From assembly GCF_002884975.1 (NCBI RefSeq), contig NZ_PJKB01000002.1, forward strand, positions 1 through 64,000: a stretch of 64,000 nucleotides of DNA, given 5' to 3'. Numbering within the stretch: position 1 is the stretch's first letter; every line of letters begins with the position of its first letter. Positions 45,892 to 54,425 of this stretch are shown one piece after another. This stretch comes from Akkermansia muciniphila. Its GTDB lineage: Bacteria > Verrucomicrobiota > Verrucomicrobiia > Verrucomicrobiales > Akkermansiaceae. The position numbers were made by a program, and so were the translations under genes. Below the pieces are notes generated by a model. The model did no database searches. It worked only from the letters and a program-made list of their open reading frames with translations, and had not been told where the DNA came from.

Positions 45892-46599
45892 TTATTTCAG
45901 GGCGTCAAAGGCGGATTTGAAGAGGAAGTAGCCCCAGCCCCAGTCTTCATGGCCCGCCCAGTCCTTGTCGTAATGGTGGCGGGGCAGCAGGAAGCGTTCC
46001 GGATGGGGCATCAGGCCCATGGCGCGGCCGGTGGAGTCCTGAAGGCCGGCGATGCTGCATTCGCAGCCGTCCCGGTTCTCCACGTATTGCAGCGCCACGT
46101 TGCCGGCGGCCAGGTATTTTTCCGCGTCGCCGGGTTTGGTGACCAGGCGCCCTTCCGCGTGGGCGGAAGGCAGTTCGAATTCATCCGGGAGGCCTTGCAG
46201 GAAGGGGGAATCCTTGGCCACCTTCACCAGTTTGGCCCACACGCATTCAAAGCGTTCCCTCTTGTTGTCAATCAGGCTGGAGGAAGGAAGGATGCCCATT
46301 TTGGTAAGGATCTGGAACCCGTTGCAGATGCCCAGGATCAAGCCATTATTGGCGTGGTGCCTGTGCAGGGCGTCTCCCAGGAAGCGTTCCGTTTCCAGCT
46401 GGGCCAGGCGTCCGCTGGTGACGTAGTCCCCGTAGCTGAAGCCGCCGCTGAGGACGACGAGCTGGGATTTGGCTACGTGTTCCTGCGTGGCCGTGGCGAT
46501 GGGCTGGACCTGGGTGGAGAAGCCGGCGGCGCGCAGGGCGCGTTCCGTTTCCGCATCACAGTTGGTGCCGGGGTATTTCAGTAAAAGTGCGTGAGGCAT
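45892..46599 (-). CDS. purQ: Phosphoribosylformylglycinamidine synthase, glutaminase subunit
   Basis: The 235-residue class I glutamine amidotransferase supplies ammonia to PurL. The nucleophile is C92 in LGICNGFQIL; the His-Glu pair is in MPHPERFLLP near residue 207. The GGFSYGDY segment near residue 52 is a PurQ hallmark. It lies 48 bases after purL. Confidence 0.97.
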   Translation of the reverse strand: MPHALLLKYPGTNCDAETERALRAAGFSTQVQPIATATQEHVAKSQLVVLSGGFSYGDYVTSGRLAQLETERFLGDALHRHHANNGLILGICNGFQILTKMGILPSSSLIDNKRERFECVWAKLVKVAKDSPFLQGLPDEFELPSAHAEGRLVTKPGDAEKYLAAGNVALQYVENRDGCECSIAGLQDSTGRAMGLMPHPERFLLPRHHYDKDWAGHEDWGWGYFLFKSAFDALK

Positions 46600-46647
46600 G
46601 TCGTTAGATGGTAAATCGTTGATAGGGTTGAATCCTGGCTCCGGAGA

Positions 46648-49050
46648 TCAATAGTAGGGGGTAAGGCCGTCCTTCCAGAGCTTCTTGAGCTTGGCTATGT
46701 CGCACTCCAGCACCTTGTCCCCGCCGCAGCAAGTGGCCGTGAGGAGTTTTTCTTCCGTTGCCTTGCCGATGCAGGCGCAGGGGAAGCCGTTCATGGCCGC
46801 CTCAAAGTCCGCGGCAAATTCCGGGTCCACTTCCACCAGGATGCGTCCGGTGCTTTCACTGAACAGGGGGACCGCGGGGGATTTCCATCCGCCGGCGGTC
46901 GGCACCTTGGTCAGGTCCAGTTGAACGCCGCCCTTGCCGGAGAAGGCCATTTCCGCCGCCGTGACGGCCAGGCCGCCTTCGGAAACGTCGTGCGCGGAGA
47001 GCACCAGGCCGGAGGTCAGGGCGTCGTAATAAGCCTTGTACAGGGCCATGTTCTTCACGCAGTCCGTCTGCGGTACCTTGGCGTCTTCCACACCGTGGGT
47101 GCGGGCGAAGACGGAGCCTCCCATTTCATCTTCCGTGTTGCCGATGAGGTACAGCAGGCTGTCCGTGCGGCGCAGGGAGGAACCGGTGGCGTGTTCCGGG
47201 CTTTCCACCACGCCGAAGCCGGAGCAGAGGAAGGTGACGGGCACGTTGATGGGGCCGTCTTCCGTTTCAAAGTAGTTGTAGAAGGAATCCTTGCCGGAGA
47301 TGAAGGGAGCGTTGTAGGCGTCCGCCGCATGGGCGATGGCCTTCACGCATTCCACCAGGCGTCCGAGTTCCCTGGGGTCTTCCGGGTTGCCCATGCAGAA
47401 GTTGTCCAGCAGGCCGATCTTGTCCGGGTTGGACCCCACCAGGATGAGCTGGCGCACGCATTCGTCCACCGTGCCGGTTCCCATGGCGTACGGGTCCGTC
47501 TTGCCCCATTCCGGAAGAATGGCGCAGGCCATGGCCATGCACTTGTCAGAACCGTCAATGTCCACCACGGAGCCGTCCTGCGGGGCGTCGGACTGGGTGC
47601 CTGCCAGGGGCTTCAGGATGGTGTTGCCCTGCACCTCGTGGTCGTACTCGCGGATGATGGGCTCGCGGGAGACGATGGCGAAGTCCCCCATAATGGTTTC
47701 CATGGACTTGTCCAGGTCCTTGTCCGGCAGCGGCTGGCCGGTAAGGCCCTTGCCGGGGGTGAAGACGGATTCCAGTTTTTTGATGGGAGCGTCATGCAGC
47801 TTGGAGTTGTCCAGGGAGCACACCAGTTCCCCGTTGTGCCAGACCTTGAGGATGCCTGTATCGTCGGAATGACCCAGGACGGTCAGCTCCGTCTGGAACG
47901 TATCGGCCAGCTTCCGGAGTTCCGGCAGGTCCTTTTCCTCCACGGCAATCACCATGCGTTCCTGGGACTCCGACAGGAAGATTTCCCAGGAGATGAGGCC
48001 CGGTTCCTTCAGGGGGGCGTTATCCAGGAAGATTTCCCCGCCCGTGACGGAGAGCATTTCCCCGGCTGCGGAGGAGAAGCCGCCCGCGCCGCAGTCCGTG
48101 ATGAAAACGATCAGGCCGCGTTCCCGCGCTTCCATGATGAAGTCCAGCGTTTTCTTTTCTTCAATCGGGTTGCCGATCTGCACGGCGGTAAAGTCCTCTT
48201 CATGGGAGGCTTCGTCCAGGGCGGCGGAAGAGAAGGTGGCTCCCTTCAGGCCGTCGCGGCCCGTCCGTCCGCCGATGACGATTACCTTGAGGCCCGGCCG
48301 CATTTCCTTCAGGATGTCCTCACGGGGAATGACGCCGGCGGTGCCGCAGAATACGAGCGGATTGTAAATGTAAGTGGGGTCAAACTGGATGGCGCCGTTC
48401 ACGGTGGGAATGCCCATGCGGTTGCCGTAGTCACGCACGCCGCGCACCACGCCGCGCATGATGCCCAGCGGATGGATGACGTCCGGGGCGGTGATGGAGG
48501 CTGGGTCTGTATCCGGGGCGCCGAAGCAGAAGACGTCCAGGGAGGCGATGGGCTTGGCGCCCTTGCCCGCGCCCAGGATGTCGCGGATGACGCCGCCCAG
48601 CCCGGTATTGGCCCCGGCGTACGGTTCAATGGCGGAGGGGTGGTTGTGCGTTTCCGCCTTCAGGCAGACGGCCAGCTTGTCGTCCAGGGCAATGAATCCG
48701 GCGTTGTCGTCAAACGCGCTGAGCACGAAGCCCGGCTTGCGTTCCATAATCTTTTCAGACGGCTTCTTGATGAACGTCTTGAACAGGCTGTTGACGGTTT
48801 CCGGCGCGCCGCCGTTAACGCTGTGGCTGATGTCTGCGGAGAAAATGCGGTGCTTGCAGTGCTCGGACCAAGTCTGGGCGATCACTTCCAGTTCCACATC
48901 AGTGGGGTCGCGGTCGATTTCACGGAAAATCTGCTGGACCACTTCCATGTCCTCACGGGACAGGGAAAGCTTCTGCTTCTTGCTGAGTTCAAGCAGTTCG
49001 TCGCTGCTCAGGTCCCTCACGGGAACGGTGCGGTAGGTTTTGGCGGACAT
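46648..49050 (-). CDS. purL: Phosphoribosylformylglycinamidine synthase, synthetase subunit
   Basis: The 800-residue ATP-dependent enzyme converts FGAR plus ammonia to FGAM. The family signature WSEHCKH lies near residue 65; the ATP/metal region VCLKAETHNHPSAIEP near residue 130 and a second AIRS-type half beginning with AMACAILPEWG near 510 are present. It is longer than most small-type PurL (about 730-750) because of inserts, but far shorter than the fused eukaryotic form, agreeing with separate purS and purQ genes. Confidence 0.97.
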   Translation of the reverse strand: MSAKTYRTVPVRDLSSDELLELSKKQKLSLSREDMEVVQQIFREIDRDPTDVELEVIAQTWSEHCKHRIFSADISHSVNGGAPETVNSLFKTFIKKPSEKIMERKPGFVLSAFDDNAGFIALDDKLAVCLKAETHNHPSAIEPYAGANTGLGGVIRDILGAGKGAKPIASLDVFCFGAPDTDPASITAPDVIHPLGIMRGVVRGVRDYGNRMGIPTVNGAIQFDPTYIYNPLVFCGTAGVIPREDILKEMRPGLKVIVIGGRTGRDGLKGATFSSAALDEASHEEDFTAVQIGNPIEEKKTLDFIMEARERGLIVFITDCGAGGFSSAAGEMLSVTGGEIFLDNAPLKEPGLISWEIFLSESQERMVIAVEEKDLPELRKLADTFQTELTVLGHSDDTGILKVWHNGELVCSLDNSKLHDAPIKKLESVFTPGKGLTGQPLPDKDLDKSMETIMGDFAIVSREPIIREYDHEVQGNTILKPLAGTQSDAPQDGSVVDIDGSDKCMAMACAILPEWGKTDPYAMGTGTVDECVRQLILVGSNPDKIGLLDNFCMGNPEDPRELGRLVECVKAIAHAADAYNAPFISGKDSFYNYFETEDGPINVPVTFLCSGFGVVESPEHATGSSLRRTDSLLYLIGNTEDEMGGSVFARTHGVEDAKVPQTDCVKNMALYKAYYDALTSGLVLSAHDVSEGGLAVTAAEMAFSGKGGVQLDLTKVPTAGGWKSPAVPLFSESTGRILVEVDPEFAADFEAAMNGFPCACIGKATEEKLLTATCCGGDKVLECDIAKLKKLWKDGLTPYY

Positions 49051-49070
49051 GTTCTGAGAAAAGGGAAGGG

Positions 49071-49517
49071 TTAGGCGATGGTCCAGTTATGGATGGCGGG
49101 GTTGCAGACGTCCTTGGCGAAAAGCGCCGCCAGGGATTCCTTGTCCCCCTGGCCGAAGACGTACACGCGCTGGGTAATTTTCAGGCCGTCCAGGGTAAAG
49201 CCCATGTTCTTGCGGCCGCGGTAATTTTGCAGGATGGCCTCCTTCTCCAGGTCCAGGGCGCCGGCCTTCATGCCGTAGTCAATGGTGAACAGGGCGTCTT
49301 TCAGGATGGGGGCGTCCTGTTCGCTGCATTCCTGGGCGATGGGGTCCACCAGCACACTCAGGAGGTACTCGCGGGCTTTCTGTTCATCCCCGCTGATTTC
49401 CACGGTGTAAACGCGGCTGCGGCGGAAGGTGAGCCCGGCGTTCAGGGGAGTGTAGAGCAGGGCGTCGGCATTGGCCGCGGCCTGGAATCGGCTGATAACT
49501 TCAAAGTGGAGGGTCAT
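49071..49517 (-). CDS. purS: PurS with two PurS-like units
   Basis: PurS, about 80 residues in most bacteria, holds the FGAM synthase complex together as a dimer. This product is 148 residues from ATG 49517. Two stretches each end in the PurS pattern: VYTVEISGDEQKAREYLLSV...VDPIAQECSE in the first half, and ITQRVYVFGQGDKESLAALFAK...CNPAIHNWTI in the second. It therefore looks like a fused PurS dimer, as in the N-terminus of large fused FGAM synthases. It is 20 bases before purL. The frame runs upstream to 49703, but that part is not protein-like. Confidence 0.85.
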   Translation of the reverse strand: MTLHFEVISRFQAAANADALLYTPLNAGLTFRRSRVYTVEISGDEQKAREYLLSVLVDPIAQECSEQDAPILKDALFTIDYGMKAGALDLEKEAILQNYRGRKNMGFTLDGLKITQRVYVFGQGDKESLAALFAKDVCNPAIHNWTIA

Positions 49518-49549
49518 ATCGCTCAAGAATGTTGGTAAAATGAAAAATG

Positions 49550-49574
49550 GGGGCCGGTCGGACAACCGGCTCCC
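49550..49574 (-). terminator. Hairpin between purC and purS
   Basis: On the minus strand arms 49565-49570 and 49553-49558, extended by G.C pairs, form a small hairpin followed by a T-rich stretch. It could be a weak intra-operon terminator or attenuator. Confidence 0.35.
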
Positions 49575-49591
49575 ATGAAAGGGGGAAGGGC

Positions 49592-50302
49592 TCAGGCCTT
49601 GTTCTGGAGCCGGGAGAGGACCTCCTCGTAGGCTTCCATCACGTTGCCCAGGTCCTGGCGGAAGCGGTCCTTGTCCATCTTCTCGCCGGTCTTGATGTCC
49701 CACAGGCGGCAGGTGTCCGGGGAAATCTCGTCAGCCAGCACGATCTGGGAGGGATCTTCCGCCAGACGGCCGAATTCAATCTTGAAGTCCACCAGCGTCA
49801 GGCCTACCTGCTTGAAGAAATCAATCAGCACGTCGTTCACGATGCGGGCCTGGTCCTTCAGGAAGGCGCATTCCTCTTCCGTGGCGGCGTTCAGTTCACG
49901 GGCGTAATCATCATTGATGAAGGGATCGCCCAGATCGTCGTCCTTGTAGGAGAACTCCACGATCGGCTTCTTGAAGGGGGTGCCTTCCTTGACGCCCATG
50001 CGGCGGCTGAAGGAACCGGCGGCGATGTTGCGCACGATCACTTCCAGAGGGAGGATGGAAACCTTTTTCACGTCAATGTTGATGTCGTCCACGTCGGCGA
50101 CCAGGTGGGTCTTCACGCCCTTGCTTTCCAGCATGCGGTAGATGACCAGGGTGATGGCCTTGTTCATCCTGCCCTTGTTTTCAAACTGGGCTTTCTTGGC
50201 GCCGTTTCCGGCGGTGGCGTCGTCCTTGTATTCCATGCGGAGGACGTTGGGATTGTCGGTCGTATAAAGGCGTTTGGCCTTCCCTTCGTAAATAGGTTCC
50301 AT
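49592..50302 (-). CDS. purC: SAICAR synthase
   Basis: The 236-residue enzyme joins CAIR and aspartate with ATP. Motifs: YEGKAKRLY near residue 4, the ATP-site IxVRNIAAGSFSRR near 87, DFKIEFGR near 171 and ISPDTCRLWD near 190. Length is typical of bacterial PurC. It is the first gene of purC-purS-purL-purQ-SDR-like, all on the minus strand, and is divergent from the unknown paralogue pair across a 414-base GC-rich gap. Confidence 0.97.
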   Translation of the reverse strand: MEPIYEGKAKRLYTTDNPNVLRMEYKDDATAGNGAKKAQFENKGRMNKAITLVIYRMLESKGVKTHLVADVDDINIDVKKVSILPLEVIVRNIAAGSFSRRMGVKEGTPFKKPIVEFSYKDDDLGDPFINDDYARELNAATEEECAFLKDQARIVNDVLIDFFKQVGLTLVDFKIEFGRLAEDPSQIVLADEISPDTCRLWDIKTGEKMDKDRFRQDLGNVMEAYEEVLSRLQNKA

Positions 50303-50716
50303 GATACGTGTTGCGCAGGGGTTGAATGCGTGCGGGGATGTTACGCCACCCTCCCCGCAGGGTCAAGCCGCAACTGGACGAAGGAGGGGGGCGCCTCCGC
50401 GCGCCAAAAATGGAGCGTTCCGGAAAAGGAATGGAACAGAAACCGGAAGGGAGGCGGTGTCTCCGGTTTGCGCATCCCCTCCGTCGCGTGGTGAGGGCCG
50501 TCAGGGAGATTGCGGTTCTCCAATGGGGAACGGAATTGACAAGGGCCATCCAACCGGACAAACCCGGTTTTCCGGTCTCTGGACTCGGGTCTTTTCCGGA
50601 GAGGCGCAGAGGAGAATTTCTGAAATCCGGCGCAAACTGGTGGCCATTATTCTTCTGGGGGAAAAAGGGCATAATCAACTTGCCACCTGTTTCCGCGGAT
50701 GTTAGGAAGATGATTG
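50303..50716. other. GC-rich divergent intergenic region
   Basis: No gene is supported. It must contain the pur operon promoter and the promoter of the first paralogue. No recognisable riboswitch or PurR-type operator was seen; a TTGACA at 50535 lacks a fitting -10. Confidence 0.55.
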
Positions 50717-52444
50717 ATGTTCAAACTGACTGCATGTTTCTGGACGGCTCTCGCTCTCACCCTGCCGTCCCGGGCGGAAGACTCCTGCTATTCCGATGTT
50801 GAAAGTTGGAGTACTCTAAGGTGTCCGGTCCAGTATTTTGCCGTGAAATCCCAGAACAGCCGCTATTGGACAACCCTTTTTCCGGACAATCCGCCCTTTG
50901 CCTATGCGTGCCTGTACCTTCCTTCGTTTGACCGTGAATTCGGCTTTTATCTGGACGGGAACGAACTGTGCTGGGCCAGAGCCATCGGGCCATGCAGCAT
51001 GCAGATGCTGTCCCAGTTTCCGGTGGCGGATTTCCAGAGTCCCGGGATGAAACAGGCTGCCGTGCTGCTGACCTGCTTGCACTTTCCCGTTTTAGGGAAT
51101 CTTTTGGAGGGATGGGACCGCATTGCCGACAGCATAACGGAAGATGACCCTTTTGCCGGGCGTAAAGGGAATATGGTTCTGAGTTTTCTCCAATTCCGGG
51201 AATATCGTGAGCTCTCTGCCGCCTGGGTGGAGGACGTGGTCAATCCTGTTCTTTACAGTCATTTGTTCGTTAAAAGAGGCCGGACGGCATTAAACCCTGC
51301 CGTGGCGGCCGAACTTCGTAAAACGTGGGATGAAGCGGTCACTCGCAGAACTTTCCCCATGGACATGTACCGCGAATACGTAACCGGGTGCGACGGGAAT
51401 TACTGCTATTTCCGCGGGGAGTCCGGCGCTGCGGCGGAAGACCTGTGCCGGGGAGAAGGCAGGATGAGGCCGGCCATGAGGTTTCTGGCCTGGGGATTGG
51501 CAGACATGGCCATGATGGATGATTTGACCCCGGCAGGGGAGCAATGGGTGATGAGGCAGTGCGCCGCCGTCCGGGAGTATGCCGCAGAAGCGGGTGACGA
51601 GCCGCCTCCCATGGTGTCCAGTGAATGGGTGGAGGGATTCAGTAAACGGGTTTGGAAACGAATGGAGCAGGAGGAGGAAGCCGCCCGGGAACGGGAAAAA
51701 GGCATGCGCGGGGAGCTTGCAGCTGCGGAAGAGGAGCCGGAGGAAAAAACGCCCTCCCCGTATTCGGGAGAAAAATATATCCGTGGGTTCCGGGAGCGTT
51801 TTCTGAAGCCTTTGGGAAAAAATCCCCTTTGGAAGGATTTGTTCCCGGCGGGAACGGAGGGGAAGGCCGCTGTGTGCTGTTTGCTTCCCGGACGCGGTAT
51901 CTGCGGTTTTTATCTGGATGGCTCCCTCATGGGGCGTGCGGAATCCCGGTCACATCATCCCTGGGAGGTTTATGACAGCTGGTTTTTTCACCGGGAACCG
52001 GAAAGGAAGTTGTTCCCTTATGAGGGCATTCCGGATTCGGAGGGGGATTGTGAAGCCAGGGTGAAGAGGGAGTGGCTCATCGTCGGGAGGGAGATAGGCG
52101 GCATGATGGAAGGGCTGCTCACCGGAATTGCCAGGGGGGAGCTGGCGGACGGAAAAGGGAGAACGGCTCATCACGTGGACGATACCGGCTTTTGCATCGT
52201 GCGCGGGGCTGACGGAACGGAGAGGCTCATGTCTGCCGGTGATGCTGATTTGGGAGCCGTGGTGGAGCTGATGGATTTATTGTATACCATGGACCTGCTG
52301 TTCACTTGCGATGAGGATTATTTGAAGGGAATTGTTGAGAAGCGGGCTGTGCTCCAGGGAAGAACGCCGGAGGAAGGAGCGCGGGAATATCGCCGTGAAA
52401 GCGGCCTGTGGAGCAGCAGGGGAGGCCGGGCCTGGTGGTTTTAA
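50717..52444 (+). CDS. Unrecognised exported protein, first of a tandem paralogue pair
   Basis: The 575-residue protein starts at ATG 50717 with a short signal peptide (FKLTACFWTALALTLPSRA). It consists of two related halves. Each holds an LFP segment, then GFYLDG (F77 and F398), and further on an aromatic/Cys-RG turn (YCYFRG near 236, FCIVRG near 495). A Glu/Arg/Ala-rich helical linker (about 310-350) joins them. Several cysteines lie in the N-half (CYSDV, RCPVQ, GPCSMQ). No enzyme family is recognised. The next gene is a clear paralogue 130 bases on. Confidence 0.82.
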   Translation: MFKLTACFWTALALTLPSRAEDSCYSDVESWSTLRCPVQYFAVKSQNSRYWTTLFPDNPPFAYACLYLPSFDREFGFYLDGNELCWARAIGPCSMQMLSQFPVADFQSPGMKQAAVLLTCLHFPVLGNLLEGWDRIADSITEDDPFAGRKGNMVLSFLQFREYRELSAAWVEDVVNPVLYSHLFVKRGRTALNPAVAAELRKTWDEAVTRRTFPMDMYREYVTGCDGNYCYFRGESGAAAEDLCRGEGRMRPAMRFLAWGLADMAMMDDLTPAGEQWVMRQCAAVREYAAEAGDEPPPMVSSEWVEGFSKRVWKRMEQEEEAAREREKGMRGELAAAEEEPEEKTPSPYSGEKYIRGFRERFLKPLGKNPLWKDLFPAGTEGKAAVCCLLPGRGICGFYLDGSLMGRAESRSHHPWEVYDSWFFHREPERKLFPYEGIPDSEGDCEARVKREWLIVGREIGGMMEGLLTGIARGELADGKGRTAHHVDDTGFCIVRGADGTERLMSAGDADLGAVVELMDLLYTMDLLFTCDEDYLKGIVEKRAVLQGRTPEEGAREYRRESGLWSSRGGRAWWF

Positions 52445-52574
52445 TCCGGGACCGGGTGGCTGTTCCCTGCGCCTTCTCCGGAAACGTCCGGGCCATGGCC
52501 CCGCCGCGGAAGGCCCGGAGATGAATTGCCTTTATTAACTTGCCCATGGTATTCTACTGGTTTAAAAAATACTG

Positions 52575-54338
52575 ATGTTCAAACTACTGCTCTGTTTCTG
52601 GATGACTTTTTTGCTGGTTCCTTCTCCATCGGCGGCAGACGGGGAGGCGGAAGAGGGAATGACCATCATTTACCCCGGCCAATATTTCGCATGCGCTTGG
52701 GAAGAGGCCTATTGGGGTGACGCCCGCGTTTATTGGGAAATGCTTTTCCCGGAAAATCCTCCCTTTACATATGCCTGCATTTACCTGGGGTCCTTTGACC
52801 AGGAGTTCGGTTTTTACCTGGATGGGAACGAGCTGCACTGGGCGCAGTCTACAGGCCTTCAGAGCATGCAGATGCTGAGCCAGAAGCCTGTAGTGGATTT
52901 GCAGACCATGGATGTGCTCCGTGGGGTACAGCTGTTGATGCACCTGTGGGCGCCTGCCGGAGGAACTCTGCTGGATGGGTGGGACTGGCTGGTGAAAGTA
53001 AACCCTGGTTCCGTGCTGGGGAAGGGAGAGGAAACGCAGTATGTATTCCGTTCCGAAGATGGGGTCGGGATAATGGCCGCATTCGTGGAATCCGTGGTCA
53101 ATCCGTTCGTGTATTCCAGATGGTACGTCAGGAGGGGGCGGCGGGCATTGAGTCCGGCGCTGGCGGAGGCCCTGCGCCAAACCTGGGATAAAGCCGTGAC
53201 CGGGCGGACTTGTTCCATGCGCGTGTACCGGGCTTTCCTGCAGGGGCTGGATGGCAATTATTGTTATTTCCGCGGGGCTTCAGGCCCGGTAGGGGAGGAT
53301 TTATGCTGTAACAGCGGAAAGATGAAAGCCTCCATGATGGACCTGGCCCACGGGTTGATTGACATGATGATGATGGATGATTTGAACCCGGAGACGGAGC
53401 GGTGGCTGACGGAGCAATGCGCCATGGTGCGCCGGAATGCTCTTGAGCTGGGGGATGGGCTTCCTCCCATGGCATCGGACGAATGGGCGCAGCGGTTTGC
53501 GGACCGGTTTTTCGACGGCCTTGAGAAGAAGCGGGATGCTGCGAACAGGAAAAAGGAGCTGGAAGAGCAGGGCCTGGTCGTTCCCAGGGAGGAGAAAAAA
53601 GATACGGAGGAATTGGCGCAGCAGGAAGAGAAGAAAGATGAAAGGAAGGAGGCCGTGGAACGGGCAAGATATGCCAAAGGACACCGGGAGCGCTTTTTTC
53701 ACCCCCTGGAGAAAAATCCCCTGTGGAATGACCTGTTTCCTGGAGGTTCGGAGGGGAAGGCCGGAGCCCTTTGGTTTGGGGAAAATGGGCTGACGGGCTT
53801 TTATCTGGACGGGACGGTGATGGCCCGGGCTTCTTCCCGGAACTTGAATCCTGCCCAGATGTACTGCAATTGGTTTTTTGAAGGAACCCCTGAAAGGCGG
53901 CTTATTCCTTATGAAGGCGAACCACTTTGGGAGGGGGCCGGGGACGTGGGCTGGGATTATTCACCCAGGGTGAAACGGGAGTGGACGGATATGGGGAAGG
54001 GATTGTCCCGGCTGATCAGCCGGATCCTGGACCATGCCGTTTCCGGGGAGATTGCCGCCGGGAAGGCGGCGGGTGACTCGGACCCGGATTCCGGGGACAT
54101 GGTGATCATCCGCGGGACGGACGGAAAAACCAGGATACTGACCCCGCAGGAGGAGGGGTTTGAGACCATGGAGAAGCTGCTGGAGTGTGCGTACAGCGCC
54201 TACCAGGATGAGAGCGTGAAGGACAGTGCGGGGTATATCATGAAGCATGATGATGTATTGCGGGGGAAGACCCCTCCGGCGGAAGGCTACCCCCGCAAAG
54301 AGTGCTTCGGAATCAATGGGAGCCGTTTTAACTGGTAG
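52575..54338 (+). CDS. Unrecognised exported protein, second of the tandem pair
   Basis: The 587-residue protein is a full-length paralogue of the preceding gene: signal peptide FKLLLCFWMTFLLVPSPSAA, then IYLGSFDQEFGFYLDGNEL near residue 70, YCYFRGASG near 230, a charged Lys/Glu linker (about 315-365, more basic than in the first copy), RERFFHPLEKNPLWNDLFP and GFYLDGTVMARASSR in the second half. The similarity covers both ends, so a gene duplication of an internally duplicated ancestor is the simplest account. No membrane segment follows the signal peptide, so a periplasmic or secreted protein is expected. Confidence 0.82.
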   Translation: MFKLLLCFWMTFLLVPSPSAADGEAEEGMTIIYPGQYFACAWEEAYWGDARVYWEMLFPENPPFTYACIYLGSFDQEFGFYLDGNELHWAQSTGLQSMQMLSQKPVVDLQTMDVLRGVQLLMHLWAPAGGTLLDGWDWLVKVNPGSVLGKGEETQYVFRSEDGVGIMAAFVESVVNPFVYSRWYVRRGRRALSPALAEALRQTWDKAVTGRTCSMRVYRAFLQGLDGNYCYFRGASGPVGEDLCCNSGKMKASMMDLAHGLIDMMMMDDLNPETERWLTEQCAMVRRNALELGDGLPPMASDEWAQRFADRFFDGLEKKRDAANRKKELEEQGLVVPREEKKDTEELAQQEEKKDERKEAVERARYAKGHRERFFHPLEKNPLWNDLFPGGSEGKAGALWFGENGLTGFYLDGTVMARASSRNLNPAQMYCNWFFEGTPERRLIPYEGEPLWEGAGDVGWDYSPRVKREWTDMGKGLSRLISRILDHAVSGEIAAGKAAGDSDPDSGDMVIIRGTDGKTRILTPQEEGFETMEKLLECAYSAYQDESVKDSAGYIMKHDDVLRGKTPPAEGYPRKECFGINGSRFNW

Positions 54339-54425
54339 GCGGAAGGGGGGGCAGGCAGCTCCTGATGCGCTGGCCGTGTGTACCTCCGGGAATTTAGTCT
54401 TGATACCGGTAGGGGTGCGCGTATC

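Noticed and set aside
46921-49074. A 717-codon plus-strand frame.
   Set aside because: It is the exact antisense shadow of purL, which is well supported.
50303-50716. A purine riboswitch or PurR operator before purC.
   Set aside because: No conserved riboswitch core or palindromic PurR-type site could be read in the divergent region.
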